Shown here piece after piece: positions 1-8,575 of a DNA stretch of 64,000 nt (the stretch's first letter is position 1; every line of letters begins with the position of its first letter). The translations under genes and the position numbers were made by a program. Source of the DNA: Aphanothece hegewaldii CCALA 016 (GTDB lineage Bacteria; Cyanobacteriota; Cyanobacteriia; Cyanobacteriales; Microcystaceae); NCBI RefSeq assembly GCF_003007785.1, contig NZ_PXOH01000001.1, positions 1-64,000 on the forward strand, read 5' to 3'. The notes beneath the pieces are model-generated. The model was not told the origin of the DNA. It ran no database searches and saw nothing but the letters and a program-made list of their open reading frames with translations.

Positions 1-14
1 ATTAGAGTTACCAT
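1..14 (-). CDS. Possible 5' end of a gene leaving the window
   Basis: An ATG on the minus strand (14-12) is followed by codons for V, T and L before the window ends. It is preceded at 26-21 by AAGGAG with a 6-base spacer, a good ribosome binding site. Only four codons are visible, so no product can be named. It would lie downstream of, and in the same direction as, the phosphatase-superfamily operon at 243-4519, about 230 bases after its last stop. The rest of the stretch up to 242 shows no reading frame or recognisable element. Confidence 0.35.
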
Positions 15-242
15 TTCTAACTCCTTCTCTCCATCAGTTGTTTTTTCTATTTTACTTCCTTATCTAACAAAAGAGGGATTATATCACAGTTTCTGTCCGT
101 GATTTAGAGAGCGCACTAAGCTTTGCTATAGTGGGGGACTTAGGAAGGGCGGACAAGTTAAAAGTAAGGCTTTGCTTAAAAACCCGTATAGTGTTCCTTT
201 TAGAGTACTGCGTGGTTAGGCAGATGACTCACTCACGACGTT

Positions 243-1772
243 TCAATCTCTTATAATTGCCTGCAATACGCTTCCCATCATCTCCTCTGGAACTGATATA
301 CCCATTAAAGCTAGAAAAGTTGGAGCTAAATCCAAAATCGAGATATTTGAAAGCCCATTTTGACACCGAAGAGAAGGTCCCGTCGCTACCATAAACCCAG
401 AGAGCGAGTGATAGCTATCCCGATGATAGTTCATCTGTTTTTCTTGTACTAACGTTACCCTAGGATGAAGCACTTGCTGCATAAAATAACGAGCCGCTTG
501 CCACTCAACAAAGACATCAGGCAATGAATCAGGGGGTTCACAATTAAACCAGTCCACGGTTCTAACAATCCGCTCAACCGCCGGTTTTCCTGTAACAGGA
601 TCGATCAATTGTTTGAAATCAAGCTCTAGTCGATCCAAGATCATTTGATACTCCTTTCCCCGTTGTACAATGCCTTGGGGTTCACGATCTCGTAAATTGA
701 CGCGCACGAAGCTAGTATAGAGAGAAGGAATCGCAAATGCTGTCGTTTTGCTCCAGTCCGTACTATTGCGAAAATGATCGGCGAGTAAGCGTTCTTGCAC
801 GTGCAGGGGAAGATAAGTCCCGATGGTAGCACGCCAACTCTCAGGAAGCAGGCGGCGAGCAAGATTTAAAGGCTTTAGAGATGGAGTGGCTTCTAAAATA
901 GTTTGATAGCCAAGCTGACGGCAAAATGCTTCGATCAATCCGGTGGTTGGATATTGATCCTTGATGCCGAAGCACGACAGAATAAATACATTAGCCTCGT
1001 TGGGCAACTGCTGAAGTAGCGATCCCATCTCTCGATCAATAGCCTGATATATATCGCGGATAGCATGGGTAAGGAGAGTGTTCTCAGCTTCAACTTCAGG
1101 ACGATATTTCCACAAGCGATGTCCAGCCGTATGAGCTTCATAGAAACCAACGACTACCAGATCAAAGCGATCGTTAGATAATAACTTGCGGCATAATTGG
1201 CCTTTTTTCTCAATCCGACGCAAAAATTGCTTATACATCTGGTAATCGTCAGATAAGGTACTGTTAGCCTTAAATTCTGACACCGATATCTGAGGGCCAA
1301 AAATTCGTCGAGCGTCGGATAGTAGTGTTGCTGGCTCGGCACAAGGCGGTTGCATTTGAATAGCTGCTTCATGAACTGACCATTGCATCAGTTGAATCCC
1401 TGGTAGTCGCGGTACAAGATTACTGTCAGGCGCATCAATAATAGCTACTTTTTTGCCTTGTAAATGTGACCAAAACGGCAAGAGATTCGTATCCCGATGC
1501 GAAAACGCTTGCAAGTCATAACTACCAGACTGCATCTGGCGAAAGTAGTAATAACCATGCTGTTGACGGGAGATACCGCTTAACAAGGATAAGAAAGTAC
1601 CATGTTCTGCAATATGTTCGGGTCCTGTTGTTTTTGCCCAACAACCTCGCTCCATTAAAGCAGCGATCGTCGGTAAGTAGCCTTCCTTAGCCCATTGTTC
1701 GATTAGTTCATGGTTACCACCGTCGAAACTCAGCAGTATGAGTGGTGGAGCGTGAAGGTCATCAGCCATCAA
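243..1772 (-). CDS. Alkaline phosphatase superfamily protein (type I phosphodiesterase-like), altered active site
   Basis: A 509-residue protein of the alkaline phosphatase / nucleotide pyrophosphatase fold, paralogous to the next gene upstream. The first metal ligand is visible as D17 in LLSFDGGN, and HTAGH (214-218) and a late SYHSLSGFMVATGP segment match the metal-binding His region of the family. Where active relatives often read WTSLLTG this copy reads FLSLLSG (60-66), so the usual Thr nucleophile is Leu. The segment expected to give (D)HG reads SCFG (266-269). It has no signal peptide, so it is probably cytoplasmic. Third in an operon with a GT4 glycosyltransferase, which suggests a role on a sugar or lipid phosphate. 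The fold is clear; substrate and activity are unknown. Confidence 0.75.
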   Translation of the reverse strand: MMADDLHAPPLILLSFDGGNHELIEQWAKEGYLPTIAALMERGCWAKTTGPEHIAEHGTFLSLLSGISRQQHGYYYFRQMQSGSYDLQAFSHRDTNLLPFWSHLQGKKVAIIDAPDSNLVPRLPGIQLMQWSVHEAAIQMQPPCAEPATLLSDARRIFGPQISVSEFKANSTLSDDYQMYKQFLRRIEKKGQLCRKLLSNDRFDLVVVGFYEAHTAGHRLWKYRPEVEAENTLLTHAIRDIYQAIDREMGSLLQQLPNEANVFILSCFGIKDQYPTTGLIEAFCRQLGYQTILEATPSLKPLNLARRLLPESWRATIGTYLPLHVQERLLADHFRNSTDWSKTTAFAIPSLYTSFVRVNLRDREPQGIVQRGKEYQMILDRLELDFKQLIDPVTGKPAVERIVRTVDWFNCEPPDSLPDVFVEWQAARYFMQQVLHPRVTLVQEKQMNYHRDSYHSLSGFMVATGPSLRCQNGLSNISILDLAPTFLALMGISVPEEMMGSVLQAIIRD

Positions 1773-1800
1773 TCTTTAGTCCTCGGTTCTTGGTTTACCT

Positions 1801-3351
1801 CTACACTCTACCGCTCGATTTAATTATGGGTTGTCCAGACATCCATTCTGGAATGGGTTGCTGGAGTAGTTCTAGAAAGGTTGGTGCTAGATCAAGTAAT
1901 GAAATTTCCCCTATTGTCCCTTGCTGTTGAATTGATGGACCGGCTGCAGCGAAAAAACCTTGTTGAGAATGATCGCTACCTCGAAAAAAGTCTGGCTTCT
2001 TTTGGGTCAATTCTATTTTGGGGTGAAGGACACAATCCATAAAATAAGGAAAAGGCTGCCAACTGACGAACAGATCGGGTAATCCCTGATGACGCTCAGG
2101 GCCAAAGAGATGATCGGCCCGATATATTTCTTTAACCGCCGCTTGACCACTTCGAGGATCGATAAGCTGGCGTAGATCTTCTTCTAACTGTTGTAAGACG
2201 GTCTCATATTCAGTTCCCACCTTAACAATGCCTTGGGGTTCTCGCCCTTGCAGGTTAACGCGTAGAAAACTCATATAAGCGGAAGGAATAGCAAAAGCTC
2301 TTGTTTTACTCCAATTAGTACTACTAAGGAATTGTTCAGCTAATAAACGCTCTCTTGTTTCTCTAGGAAAGTAACGGCTAAGAGCTACCCGCCAGGCTTC
2401 TGGGGTTAACTGACGCACCAAAGACAGAAGACTAGCAGGTTTTGAATTAGGTTCTCTTGAGACTTGATAGCCTAATTTTCGACAGAAATCTTCAATCAGT
2501 CCTCCTGTTGGATATTGATCTTTTATACCCACCGACGAAACGACGACCAGATTAATGTGATCGGGCAATTGTTGCAGCAGTAAACCAATCTGTCGATCAA
2601 TGGCTTGATAGATATCTCGAATGCTATGAGTTAACTCGCTTTGGTCGGTTACTTTTTCGTCTCCTTGTGCCTCTGGACGATATTTCCATAATTGATGTCC
2701 GCCTGTGTGACATTCCCCAAAAACGATGATCGCTAAGTCAAACTTATCTTTTGCTAAAAGATAACGACACAAACGACCTTTTTTTTCGACCCGTTCTAAT
2801 AGACGATGATAGATTTGTCGATCTTTAGCAAAACTACTGATAAAATTTTCGGTGATATTCATCGCCTGGCCAAAAACTTGTCGAATTTCTGGCAAGAGAT
2901 TAGAGGGTTGACTTGCAGATGGAATATAGTGAGAGTTATGCACAGCCCAGTTCGCTAACTGAATGCCATTTAGGTTCGGAAGAATGGACATTTCTGGAAC
3001 ATCGATCAGAGCAACTTTTTTGTGTTGTTTTTGTAAAAGTGACCAAAAGACATAATCACTTTTTTCGATTTCAGAGACGGGATATAAATCGTAAGTTCCT
3101 AATTTTAATTGACGAAAATAATAAAATTCATGCTGACTTTGAGGAATGCCACTAAACATCCTAGTCCACACCCCATCTTCATTTAATAGGTCTATTCCTG
3201 TGGTGCGCCCCCAACATCCCCGTTTCATAATAGCGGCAATATTAGGAAGATAGCCCTCTTGAACCCATTTTTCTATAAACTCTGGAGTTCCTGCATCTAA
3301 TCCTAAAATAACTAATGGTATTGTCTTTTCCATTTTTCTAATGATTTTCAA
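1801..3351 (-). CDS. Alkaline phosphatase superfamily protein, paralogue of the adjacent gene
   Basis: 516 residues, similar to the neighbouring 509-residue protein along its whole length (shared QLPxxxNxxxxS, GIKDQYPT, NWSKTxAFAIPS and REPQGIV segments). It keeps the first metal Asp (LGLDAGTP) and a Thr at the usual nucleophile place (WTRMFSG), plus HTGGH and SDHSQQGF. The (D)HG segment is replaced by SSVG, as in its sister. The start overlaps the glycosyltransferase stop by 14 bases; an alternative ATG at 3333 (MEKTIPLVI), just after that stop, is equally plausible. Tandem duplication followed by divergence is likely. Substrate unknown. Confidence 0.75.
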   Translation of the reverse strand: MKIIRKMEKTIPLVILGLDAGTPEFIEKWVQEGYLPNIAAIMKRGCWGRTTGIDLLNEDGVWTRMFSGIPQSQHEFYYFRQLKLGTYDLYPVSEIEKSDYVFWSLLQKQHKKVALIDVPEMSILPNLNGIQLANWAVHNSHYIPSASQPSNLLPEIRQVFGQAMNITENFISSFAKDRQIYHRLLERVEKKGRLCRYLLAKDKFDLAIIVFGECHTGGHQLWKYRPEAQGDEKVTDQSELTHSIRDIYQAIDRQIGLLLQQLPDHINLVVVSSVGIKDQYPTGGLIEDFCRKLGYQVSREPNSKPASLLSLVRQLTPEAWRVALSRYFPRETRERLLAEQFLSSTNWSKTRAFAIPSAYMSFLRVNLQGREPQGIVKVGTEYETVLQQLEEDLRQLIDPRSGQAAVKEIYRADHLFGPERHQGLPDLFVSWQPFPYFMDCVLHPKIELTQKKPDFFRGSDHSQQGFFAAAGPSIQQQGTIGEISLLDLAPTFLELLQQPIPEWMSGQPIIKSSGRV

Positions 3352-4519
3352 CCAAAAGTTGATAAAGATTAATTAATTTATCGACAAACACATCTTCGCT
3401 AAATTGTGCAATCGCTACCTCTTTTCCCGCTTGGCCCATCTGTTCTGCCAGTTCCCGATCTTGTAAGAGCTTCAGCAACGCATCAGCCAAAGCATCAACA
3501 TGACCAGGTGGCACTAAAAACCCTGTTTTGGCGTGTTGCACAATCTCTGTTAGACCTCCTGATGCACTGGCAACGACAGCTGTTCCTCGCATCATAGCAT
3601 TAGCCGCAATTAAACCAAATGGTTCCGCCCACAGGGAGGGGACAACCTGCACCCAAGCTTTAGAGAATAATGTTTCCATTTCTAGCCGATCCATTTGACC
3701 TGGCATGGTAACGTTAGCTGTCAGCATCAAGTCATCTATCATCTGTTTAAGTCTATCCCGTTCTGGCCCATCTCCGACTAGCAACAGACGGGCTTCTGGA
3801 ATATAGTTAACCACTTTGGCAAATGCCTTGAGTAAAATTTCTCCTCCTTTTTCCTTGACTAATCGAGCAGCAAAGGCTATTGTAGGCGGAAATGATAGGG
3901 GCGATCGTGGAATCTGAAGCGGCACGCCGTGCCATACTACTGCGCCTGACTCTATTCCGTCTATCTTTAACTGCTGTTTAACTGCTTCACTAGCAGCAAC
4001 AATGAGCTTGAAAGCATTCTGCTGGCTTTTCCAGAGCCGCATCTGTACCATTAAAGGCAACCAGTCCCGCAATGGCAAGCAATTATATCTATAACAGGCT
4101 GTTCCTACTTGGATTTGGCAAGCTGTACTATTCGGCAGCATTTTAGTACCGAGAGGACAAACAGACCGATACCAGACAGCATAATAAAGACTAGGGAAAT
4201 TTTTTAGAAGAGGAAGAATTAAAGGGGAAAGTTGGGTAAGAAATAGGGTAACATGAATGACATCGGGTTGAAATTCGTTTAAAACTTGGTGGAATTTATA
4301 AAAGGCGAATGGATTAGCAGTTTGCAGCAGAGTTCGGAAACGAGAGGTTGTGCCAAAACAAGAGTAATCAGCTTGGCTATACGCATTGAGTGGTCGAGCA
4401 GAACTGGCAAACAGACGAGCATCATGCCCGCGTGAGCGCAATCCCTCCCTTAAAGCTAGTGTTAGAATTTCTGCACCACCCGTAGGCGTTGCATAATCAT
4501 TGACTAACAAAATCTTCAT
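3338..4519 (-). CDS. Glycosyltransferase family 4
   Basis: 393 residues with the GT-B layout of GT4. The N-terminal acceptor domain begins MKILLVNDYATPTGGAE, and the nucleotide-sugar domain carries AFAARLVKEKGG and LLLVGDGPERDRL. The usual EX7E signature is EPFGLIAAN, so the second Glu is Asn. A cysteine-rich stretch (about residues 120-150, RSVCPLG...TACQ...TACYRYNCL) occurs in some GT4 enzymes. First gene of a minus-strand operon, its end overlapping the first phosphatase-superfamily gene. It probably acts in polysaccharide or glycolipid assembly; donor and acceptor cannot be told from sequence. Confidence 0.85.
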   Translation of the reverse strand: MKILLVNDYATPTGGAEILTLALREGLRSRGHDARLFASSARPLNAYSQADYSCFGTTSRFRTLLQTANPFAFYKFHQVLNEFQPDVIHVTLFLTQLSPLILPLLKNFPSLYYAVWYRSVCPLGTKMLPNSTACQIQVGTACYRYNCLPLRDWLPLMVQMRLWKSQQNAFKLIVAASEAVKQQLKIDGIESGAVVWHGVPLQIPRSPLSFPPTIAFAARLVKEKGGEILLKAFAKVVNYIPEARLLLVGDGPERDRLKQMIDDLMLTANVTMPGQMDRLEMETLFSKAWVQVVPSLWAEPFGLIAANAMMRGTAVVASASGGLTEIVQHAKTGFLVPPGHVDALADALLKLLQDRELAEQMGQAGKEVAIAQFSEDVFVDKLINLYQLLVENH

Positions 4520-4671
4520 CGATTTTCTTAAAAAAAGTAATTTTTTCTAATTTTTTAGTCCAGATTAGATAAATTTAATTTACCATCTTGCTATATATTG
4601 TCAACTTAAATTAAGGGAGCTTAACAATAAGTGTTCTGTTAGGTAGCTAGTCCGCAGTATTAACAATAACA

Positions 4672-4923
4672 TTAGGCACTCCTTAAATCCTCTATTAATT
4701 CTTCTTCTGTCAATTGAAAGCTATCAACTCCATAGTCAGAAAGTTTAGCTAAAAATACTACTTTTGGTATACATACAAGATTAGCAGCAGCACCCGAAGA
4801 TAGTTGACCTAACTCATAAAGTTTAACAGCCTCTGCTAAACGCACTTCTACACTAAGTTGTGCTGGAGACAATTTGAGAGCAAGTGCAGTTTATTCAGGT
4901 AAGTCAAAAGTGATTTGATACAT
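4672..4923 (-). pseudogene. UPF0175 antitoxin gene interrupted by an in-frame stop
   Basis: From an ATG at 4923-4921 the frame reads MYQITFDLPE, then TAA at 4893-4891, then TALALKLSPAQLSVEVRL and onward without a break to the stop at 4672. The two halves are in one frame and together match a full UPF0175 protein of about 83 residues, as in the intact gene at 8576. A shorter product could start at TTG 4872 (66 residues), but it has no ribosome binding site and lacks the N-terminal strand. The PIN toxin that normally follows UPF0175 is absent. Only a short VIVNTAD-like stretch ending in a stop (about 4669-4646) could be a remnant of it. Confidence 0.7.
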
Positions 4924-4934
4924 AAAATTATGAA

Positions 4935-4950
4935 TGAACTAGCTCGTTCA
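4935..4950. promoter_or_regulatory. 16-base dyad upstream of the broken UPF0175 gene
   Basis: TGAACTAGCTCGTTCA is palindromic except at two inner positions. It lies 12 bases upstream of the ancestral ATG of the UPF0175 pseudogene and about 60 bases upstream of sqdX. Toxin-antitoxin operons are commonly autoregulated through such dyads, so it may be an old operator. It could also act on sqdX. Inference from position only. Confidence 0.35.
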
Positions 4951-5006
4951 AGAGGTTCCTATATCAGATATGATTACAAACGATAGCTTGTCGTCAACTA
5001 ATTTTT

Positions 5007-6140
5007 ATGCGTATCGCTCTATTTACAGAAACTTTTTTACCGAAAATTGATGGTATTGTTACTCGTTTAAAGCATACAGTAGAACAGTTACAACGCCTTG
5101 GGGATCAAGTCTTGGTTATTTCTCCCGATGGTGGTTTACGGGAATACAAAGGCGCGAAGATTCACGGTGTATCAGGAATGCCTTTACCGATGTATCCTGA
5201 ATTAAAGATAGCAATTCCTCGTCCAAGATTAAGAAAAGTTATTGAAAAGTTTAACCCCGATTTAATTCATGTGGTCAACCCCGCAGTTTTGGGAGTGGGT
5301 GGCATTTATTACGCTAAAAAAATGGGCATACCCCTCGTTGCTTCCTATCACACTCATTTACCCCAATATCTCCAACATTACGGTTTAGGTTCTCTTGAAG
5401 GGTTATTATGGGAACTTTTGAAACTGGGTCACAATCAAGCAGAATTAAATCTTTGTACTTCGACGGCGATGGTCAATGAATTAGTTAATCATGGCATCGA
5501 ACGAGTCGATCTCTGGCAAAGAGGCGTAGATACAGAACTATTTCAACCCCATCTCGCATCGGATCAAATGCGTTGGCGACTCTCTCAAGGTCATCCTAAT
5601 AGTCCTTTATTGTTATATGTTGGTCGTGTTTCGGCTGAAAAACAAATCGATCAAATAAAACCTGTCCTAGAAACGATTCCCGATGCTCGTTTGGCGATTG
5701 TGGGTAACGGACCCCATCGAGAGTCCTTAGAGGCTCATTTTGCTGGAACTAAGACCCATTTTGTCGGCTACCTACAGGGTGAAGAATTAGCCTCGGCTTT
5801 TGCTTCTGCTGATGCGTTTGTTTTCCCCTCTCGTACCGAAACATTAGGACTTGTTTTACTTGAAGCAATGGCCGCTGGTTGTCCTGTGGTTGCCGCCGCA
5901 TCTGGTGGAATTCCTGATATTGTGACAGATGGGGTTAATGGTTATTTGTTTGATCCTAATGATCCCCATGGTGCAATTAAAGCCACACAAAGACTGTTAG
6001 CCGCGCCCTCGGAACGGGAATATTTAAGACAGAATGCTCGTCTTGAAGCTGAACGATGGGGCTGGACTGCAGCTACTCGTCAACTACGAGACTATTATCA
6101 TGGGGTTTTAGCGAGTCAGTCTTTATCTGCTGCGGCTTAA
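5007..6140 (+). CDS. sqdX: Sulfolipid synthase SqdX (GT4)
   Basis: 377 residues. SqdX moves sulfoquinovose from UDP-sulfoquinovose to diacylglycerol, the last step of sulfoquinovosyldiacylglycerol synthesis for thylakoid membranes. The N-terminus MRIALFTETFLPKIDGIVTR, the GMPLPMYPELKIAIPRP segment and HTHLPQYLQHYGLG are typical of cyanobacterial SqdX. The donor domain has VGRVSAEKQID and an intact EX7E (ETLGLVLLE). The length is normal. It starts at ATG 5007 with only a weak ribosome binding site. Its usual partner sqdB is not in the window, so the gene stands alone here, facing away from the GT4 operon. Confidence 0.93.
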   Translation: MRIALFTETFLPKIDGIVTRLKHTVEQLQRLGDQVLVISPDGGLREYKGAKIHGVSGMPLPMYPELKIAIPRPRLRKVIEKFNPDLIHVVNPAVLGVGGIYYAKKMGIPLVASYHTHLPQYLQHYGLGSLEGLLWELLKLGHNQAELNLCTSTAMVNELVNHGIERVDLWQRGVDTELFQPHLASDQMRWRLSQGHPNSPLLLYVGRVSAEKQIDQIKPVLETIPDARLAIVGNGPHRESLEAHFAGTKTHFVGYLQGEELASAFASADAFVFPSRTETLGLVLLEAMAAGCPVVAAASGGIPDIVTDGVNGYLFDPNDPHGAIKATQRLLAAPSEREYLRQNARLEAERWGWTAATRQLRDYYHGVLASQSLSAAA

Positions 6141-6199
6141 AAAAAGCGAATCTACTACAATCACCAATAGGACGTAATTGTGATCTATTTGGGTAGTCT

Positions 6200-7678
6200 G
6201 TGATTAAGACCTTTTTTCATCGTTCAATCTGGCGTTATTTGAGTTGTGGACTGATGACCAGTCAACTGCTGTTTTTTAATCATCCATCTGGAAAAGCGGC
6301 AATGAATGAGTTTTGTCAGTTCACTTCTTCTGAAATTAACGCGAAACAAAGTTTATTGCAAACTGCTCTTAAAGGTAGTAATCAAGCTCAAAAAGATTAC
6401 AATAGTACGATTAGAAAACACGCTGACTCGTTGCGTCGTTGTCGCGCCCAAAGTTGGCTACAAGAACAATCAATTTGGTTAAGATTATATTCTTGTGATG
6501 CTCGTCCAGGTTCCATTGATGAGGTTTTAGACCGTATTGTCAATAAGGGCTACAACAAAATTTACGTTGAAGTTTTTTCTGATAGTCAAGTTTTACTTCC
6601 TGCTAATGATAATCCTACTCCTTGGGATTCGGTTGTTAGATATCCTGGGGCTGAAAATGTTGATTTATTAGCCCAAGTGATTCAAAAAGGCCATGAACGC
6701 GGTTTAGTTGTGTATGCGTGGCTTTTTAGTATGAATTTCGGTTATGCTTATGCTCAAAGGAGCGATCGTCAAGATGTATTAGCCCGTAATGGCAAAGGTG
6801 AAACAAGTCTCTCTTTTGTTCATGATCAATCTCAAGCGTTTATCGATCCCTATAACACCCAAGCGCAACAAGATTATTATCAACTATTACAAGCCATTTT
6901 CAAACGTAGACCCGATGGGATCTTATTCGACTATATCCGTTATCCTAGGGGTAGCGGCAATCAATCAGCAGCAGGAGAAGTAAAAGATCTCTGGATTTAT
7001 GGTACTGCTTCTCGGAATGCTTTACTCAATCGATCGCTTAATAATAAAGGTCGGGCATTACTCGATCGCTATGTGACCCAGGGATATATTACCCCAGAAG
7101 ATATTATAGCAGTCGATAAACTCTATCCCGATGAAGGTTCTCCACTTTGGCAAGGGCGCGTACCACCAGAAAAAGAAATGGAAGATCCAGTACAAGTTCG
7201 CTTTCAACGTCTTAAAAACGAAATTTGGTACTTTACCGTAGCCCACGCCGCCCAAGGTGTTATTGATTATCTCACAAAAGCCGCCACTTTAGCACAAAAT
7301 CGAGGAATTCCAGCCGGTGCAGTCTTTTTTCCTGATGGTAATCAACCTGTAGGTGAAAAAGGCTTTGATTCTCGTTTACAAGCTTGGGATCGATTTCCAA
7401 CTTCTATAGAATGGCATCCGATGTCCTATGCTGTCTGTAATCAAGCTAACTGTATTACAGAACAGGTCAAACGTGTTATCAGTGCTGCCTCTCCCCAAAC
7501 TCAAGTTATTCCCGCACTTGCTGGACAATGGGGTAGAATCTATGATAATCGACCGTCTTTAGAAGAGCAAATGCTCGCCATACGCAACAATATACCCCGT
7601 ATCAAGAGTATTAGTCATTTTGCTTTTTCTTGGCAAGAAAGCGAGTTTGATAAAGAACGCCGTTTTTGTCGCAATTAA
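6200..7678 (+). CDS. Secreted family 10-like glycosyl hydrolase (GHL10 type)
   Basis: 492 residues. The basic, hydrophobic N-terminus (about 1-33) looks like a signal peptide. A TIM-barrel domain of the cyanobacterial GH10-like type follows, with IWLRLYSCDARPGSIDEVLD, HERGLVVYAWLFSMNFGYAY and the barrel-strand motif DGILFDYIRYP (about residues 235-245). Relatives are annotated as glycoside hydrolases, but their substrate is generally unknown; an extracellular or periplasmic polysaccharide is likely. The start is GTG at 6200, 59 bases after sqdX, so it may be co-transcribed with it. Cysteines near both ends of the domain suggest export to an oxidising compartment. Confidence 0.8.
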   Translation: MIKTFFHRSIWRYLSCGLMTSQLLFFNHPSGKAAMNEFCQFTSSEINAKQSLLQTALKGSNQAQKDYNSTIRKHADSLRRCRAQSWLQEQSIWLRLYSCDARPGSIDEVLDRIVNKGYNKIYVEVFSDSQVLLPANDNPTPWDSVVRYPGAENVDLLAQVIQKGHERGLVVYAWLFSMNFGYAYAQRSDRQDVLARNGKGETSLSFVHDQSQAFIDPYNTQAQQDYYQLLQAIFKRRPDGILFDYIRYPRGSGNQSAAGEVKDLWIYGTASRNALLNRSLNNKGRALLDRYVTQGYITPEDIIAVDKLYPDEGSPLWQGRVPPEKEMEDPVQVRFQRLKNEIWYFTVAHAAQGVIDYLTKAATLAQNRGIPAGAVFFPDGNQPVGEKGFDSRLQAWDRFPTSIEWHPMSYAVCNQANCITEQVKRVISAASPQTQVIPALAGQWGRIYDNRPSLEEQMLAIRNNIPRIKSISHFAFSWQESEFDKERRFCRN

Positions 7679-7709
7679 AACGCTACCCAATAGGATAAGC
7701 CATCAGTTA

Positions 7710-7739
7710 TTGCTAAAAGCTTGTCTATTGTGTCATAAT
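7710..7739 (+). promoter_or_regulatory. Candidate promoter of rpmG-rpsR
   Basis: TTGCTA (7710-7715) and CATAAT (7734-7739) are separated by 18 bases and lie about 50 bases upstream of the rpmG ATG. This fits a sigma-70 type promoter for the ribosomal protein pair. Based on consensus only. Confidence 0.4.
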
Positions 7740-7791
7740 GGTCAATTGCGTGTCAATCTAGATCGCACGAAAAACTACTACTTGTTAAGAT

Positions 7792-7986
7792 ATGGCCAGT
7801 AAAAAAGGTGTTCGCCTAATTATTTCTCTAGAATGCACCGAATGTCGCTCTAACCCTGATAAGCGGACTCCTGGTGTTTCTCGTTATACCACGACCAAAA
7901 ACCGTCGTAATACTACAGCACGACTAGAACTGAAAAAGTTCTGCCCCAACTGTAACAGACATACTGTACACAAAGAAATTAAATAG
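7792..7986 (+). CDS. rpmG: 50S ribosomal protein L33
   Basis: 64 residues, a component of the large ribosomal subunit near the E site. The sequence [30 protein letters not shown] and [15 protein letters not shown] is that of L33. It carries two CxxC pairs, so it is the zinc-binding (C+) form. It is followed after 31 bases by rpsR, the standard cyanobacterial order. Length is normal. Confidence 0.97.
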   Translation: MASKKGVRLIISLECTECRSNPDKRTPGVSRYTTTKNRRNTTARLELKKFCPNCNRHTVHKEIK

Positions 7987-8017
7987 TTTTTTTACCCAAA
8001 AAGCAACAGAAACAATT

Positions 8018-8233
8018 ATGAGTTACTATCGTAAGCGTCTATCTCCCATTCCCCCGACTCAACCCATCGACTACAAAGATGTAGATTTATTACGGAAATT
8101 TATCACCGAAAGAGGAAAAATCTTACCTCGTCGCATTACAGGATTGACAGCAAAACAACAACGTGCTTTAACTGAATCCGTTAAACGTGCTCGCATTGTC
8201 GCCTTACTTCCTTTCGTTAACAAAGAAGCATAA
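8018..8233 (+). CDS. rpsR: 30S ribosomal protein S18
   Basis: 71 residues, a small-subunit protein that binds the 16S platform with S6. The core [29 protein letters not shown], of which PRRITG is the most conserved part, followed by a basic helix ending in LLPFVN, is typical. It is the second gene of the rpmG-rpsR operon, with a hairpin about 50 bases downstream as the likely terminator. Length is normal. Confidence 0.97.
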   Translation: MSYYRKRLSPIPPTQPIDYKDVDLLRKFITERGKILPRRITGLTAKQQRALTESVKRARIVALLPFVNKEA

Positions 8234-8281
8234 ACAGGAAACAGGGAAAAAGTGATTGTTATCTATATTCCCGACAACGTC

Positions 8282-8323
8282 CCACGCTGATCGAGCCGAT
8301 AAAAATCTAACATTTCAGCGTGG
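8282..8323 (+). terminator. Hairpin downstream of rpsR
   Basis: CCACGCTGA (8282-8290) pairs perfectly with TCAGCGTGG (8315-8323) around a 24-base loop. An AT-rich stretch follows, but there is no clean T-run. Its position 49 bases after the rpsR stop makes it the likely end of the ribosomal operon. Confidence 0.5.
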
Positions 8324-8533
8324 AATTATCTTATAAAAACGCATAGCATATAAATTGCTAAAAGTCAAGAAATAAAAATAATTGTTGGACATCTTCGTCA
8401 ATAACTCCTCAACTGAGGGGGCTCTTAAATTGTTGTAATCAAATACAATGCAATCAAATACAATGACAGCAGTTGAAGGACAATATAAAGGTAGTATTCG
8501 TTTTGAGTCTTCCGATTAATGCTGCTTTTCGTG
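8324..8533. repeat. Intergenic stretch with a 15-base-period direct repeat and a tiny frame
   Basis: AATCAAATACAATG occurs at 8437-8450 and again at 8452-8465. The second copy ends in an ATG that opens an 18-codon frame (8463-8519) reading MTAVEGQYKGSIRFESSD. That beginning resembles the start of short antitoxin-like proteins of cyanobacteria, but it stops at once, so it may be a decayed fragment. There is also a small CCTCA-AC-TGAGG hairpin near 8407. Nothing else is recognised between rpsR and the toxin-antitoxin pair. Confidence 0.4.
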
Positions 8534-8564
8534 TTAGGTTAGGTATAGGAAAAACAGGTATAAT
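8534..8564 (+). promoter_or_regulatory. Candidate promoter of the UPF0175/PIN pair
   Basis: A perfect TATAAT (8559-8564) lies 11 bases before the antitoxin ATG, with a weak TTAGGT (8534-8539) 19 bases upstream. A start site about 7 bases after the -10 box would leave a leader of only a few bases, and no Shine-Dalgarno sequence is seen before the ATG. The mRNA may be nearly leaderless. Confidence 0.45.
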
Positions 8565-8575
8565 TTTTTAACAAG

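Noticed and set aside
8231-8260. AGGAAACA motif after rpsR as a Yfr2-type RNA
   Set aside because: Only a few bases match, and no promoter or conserved stem could be assigned.
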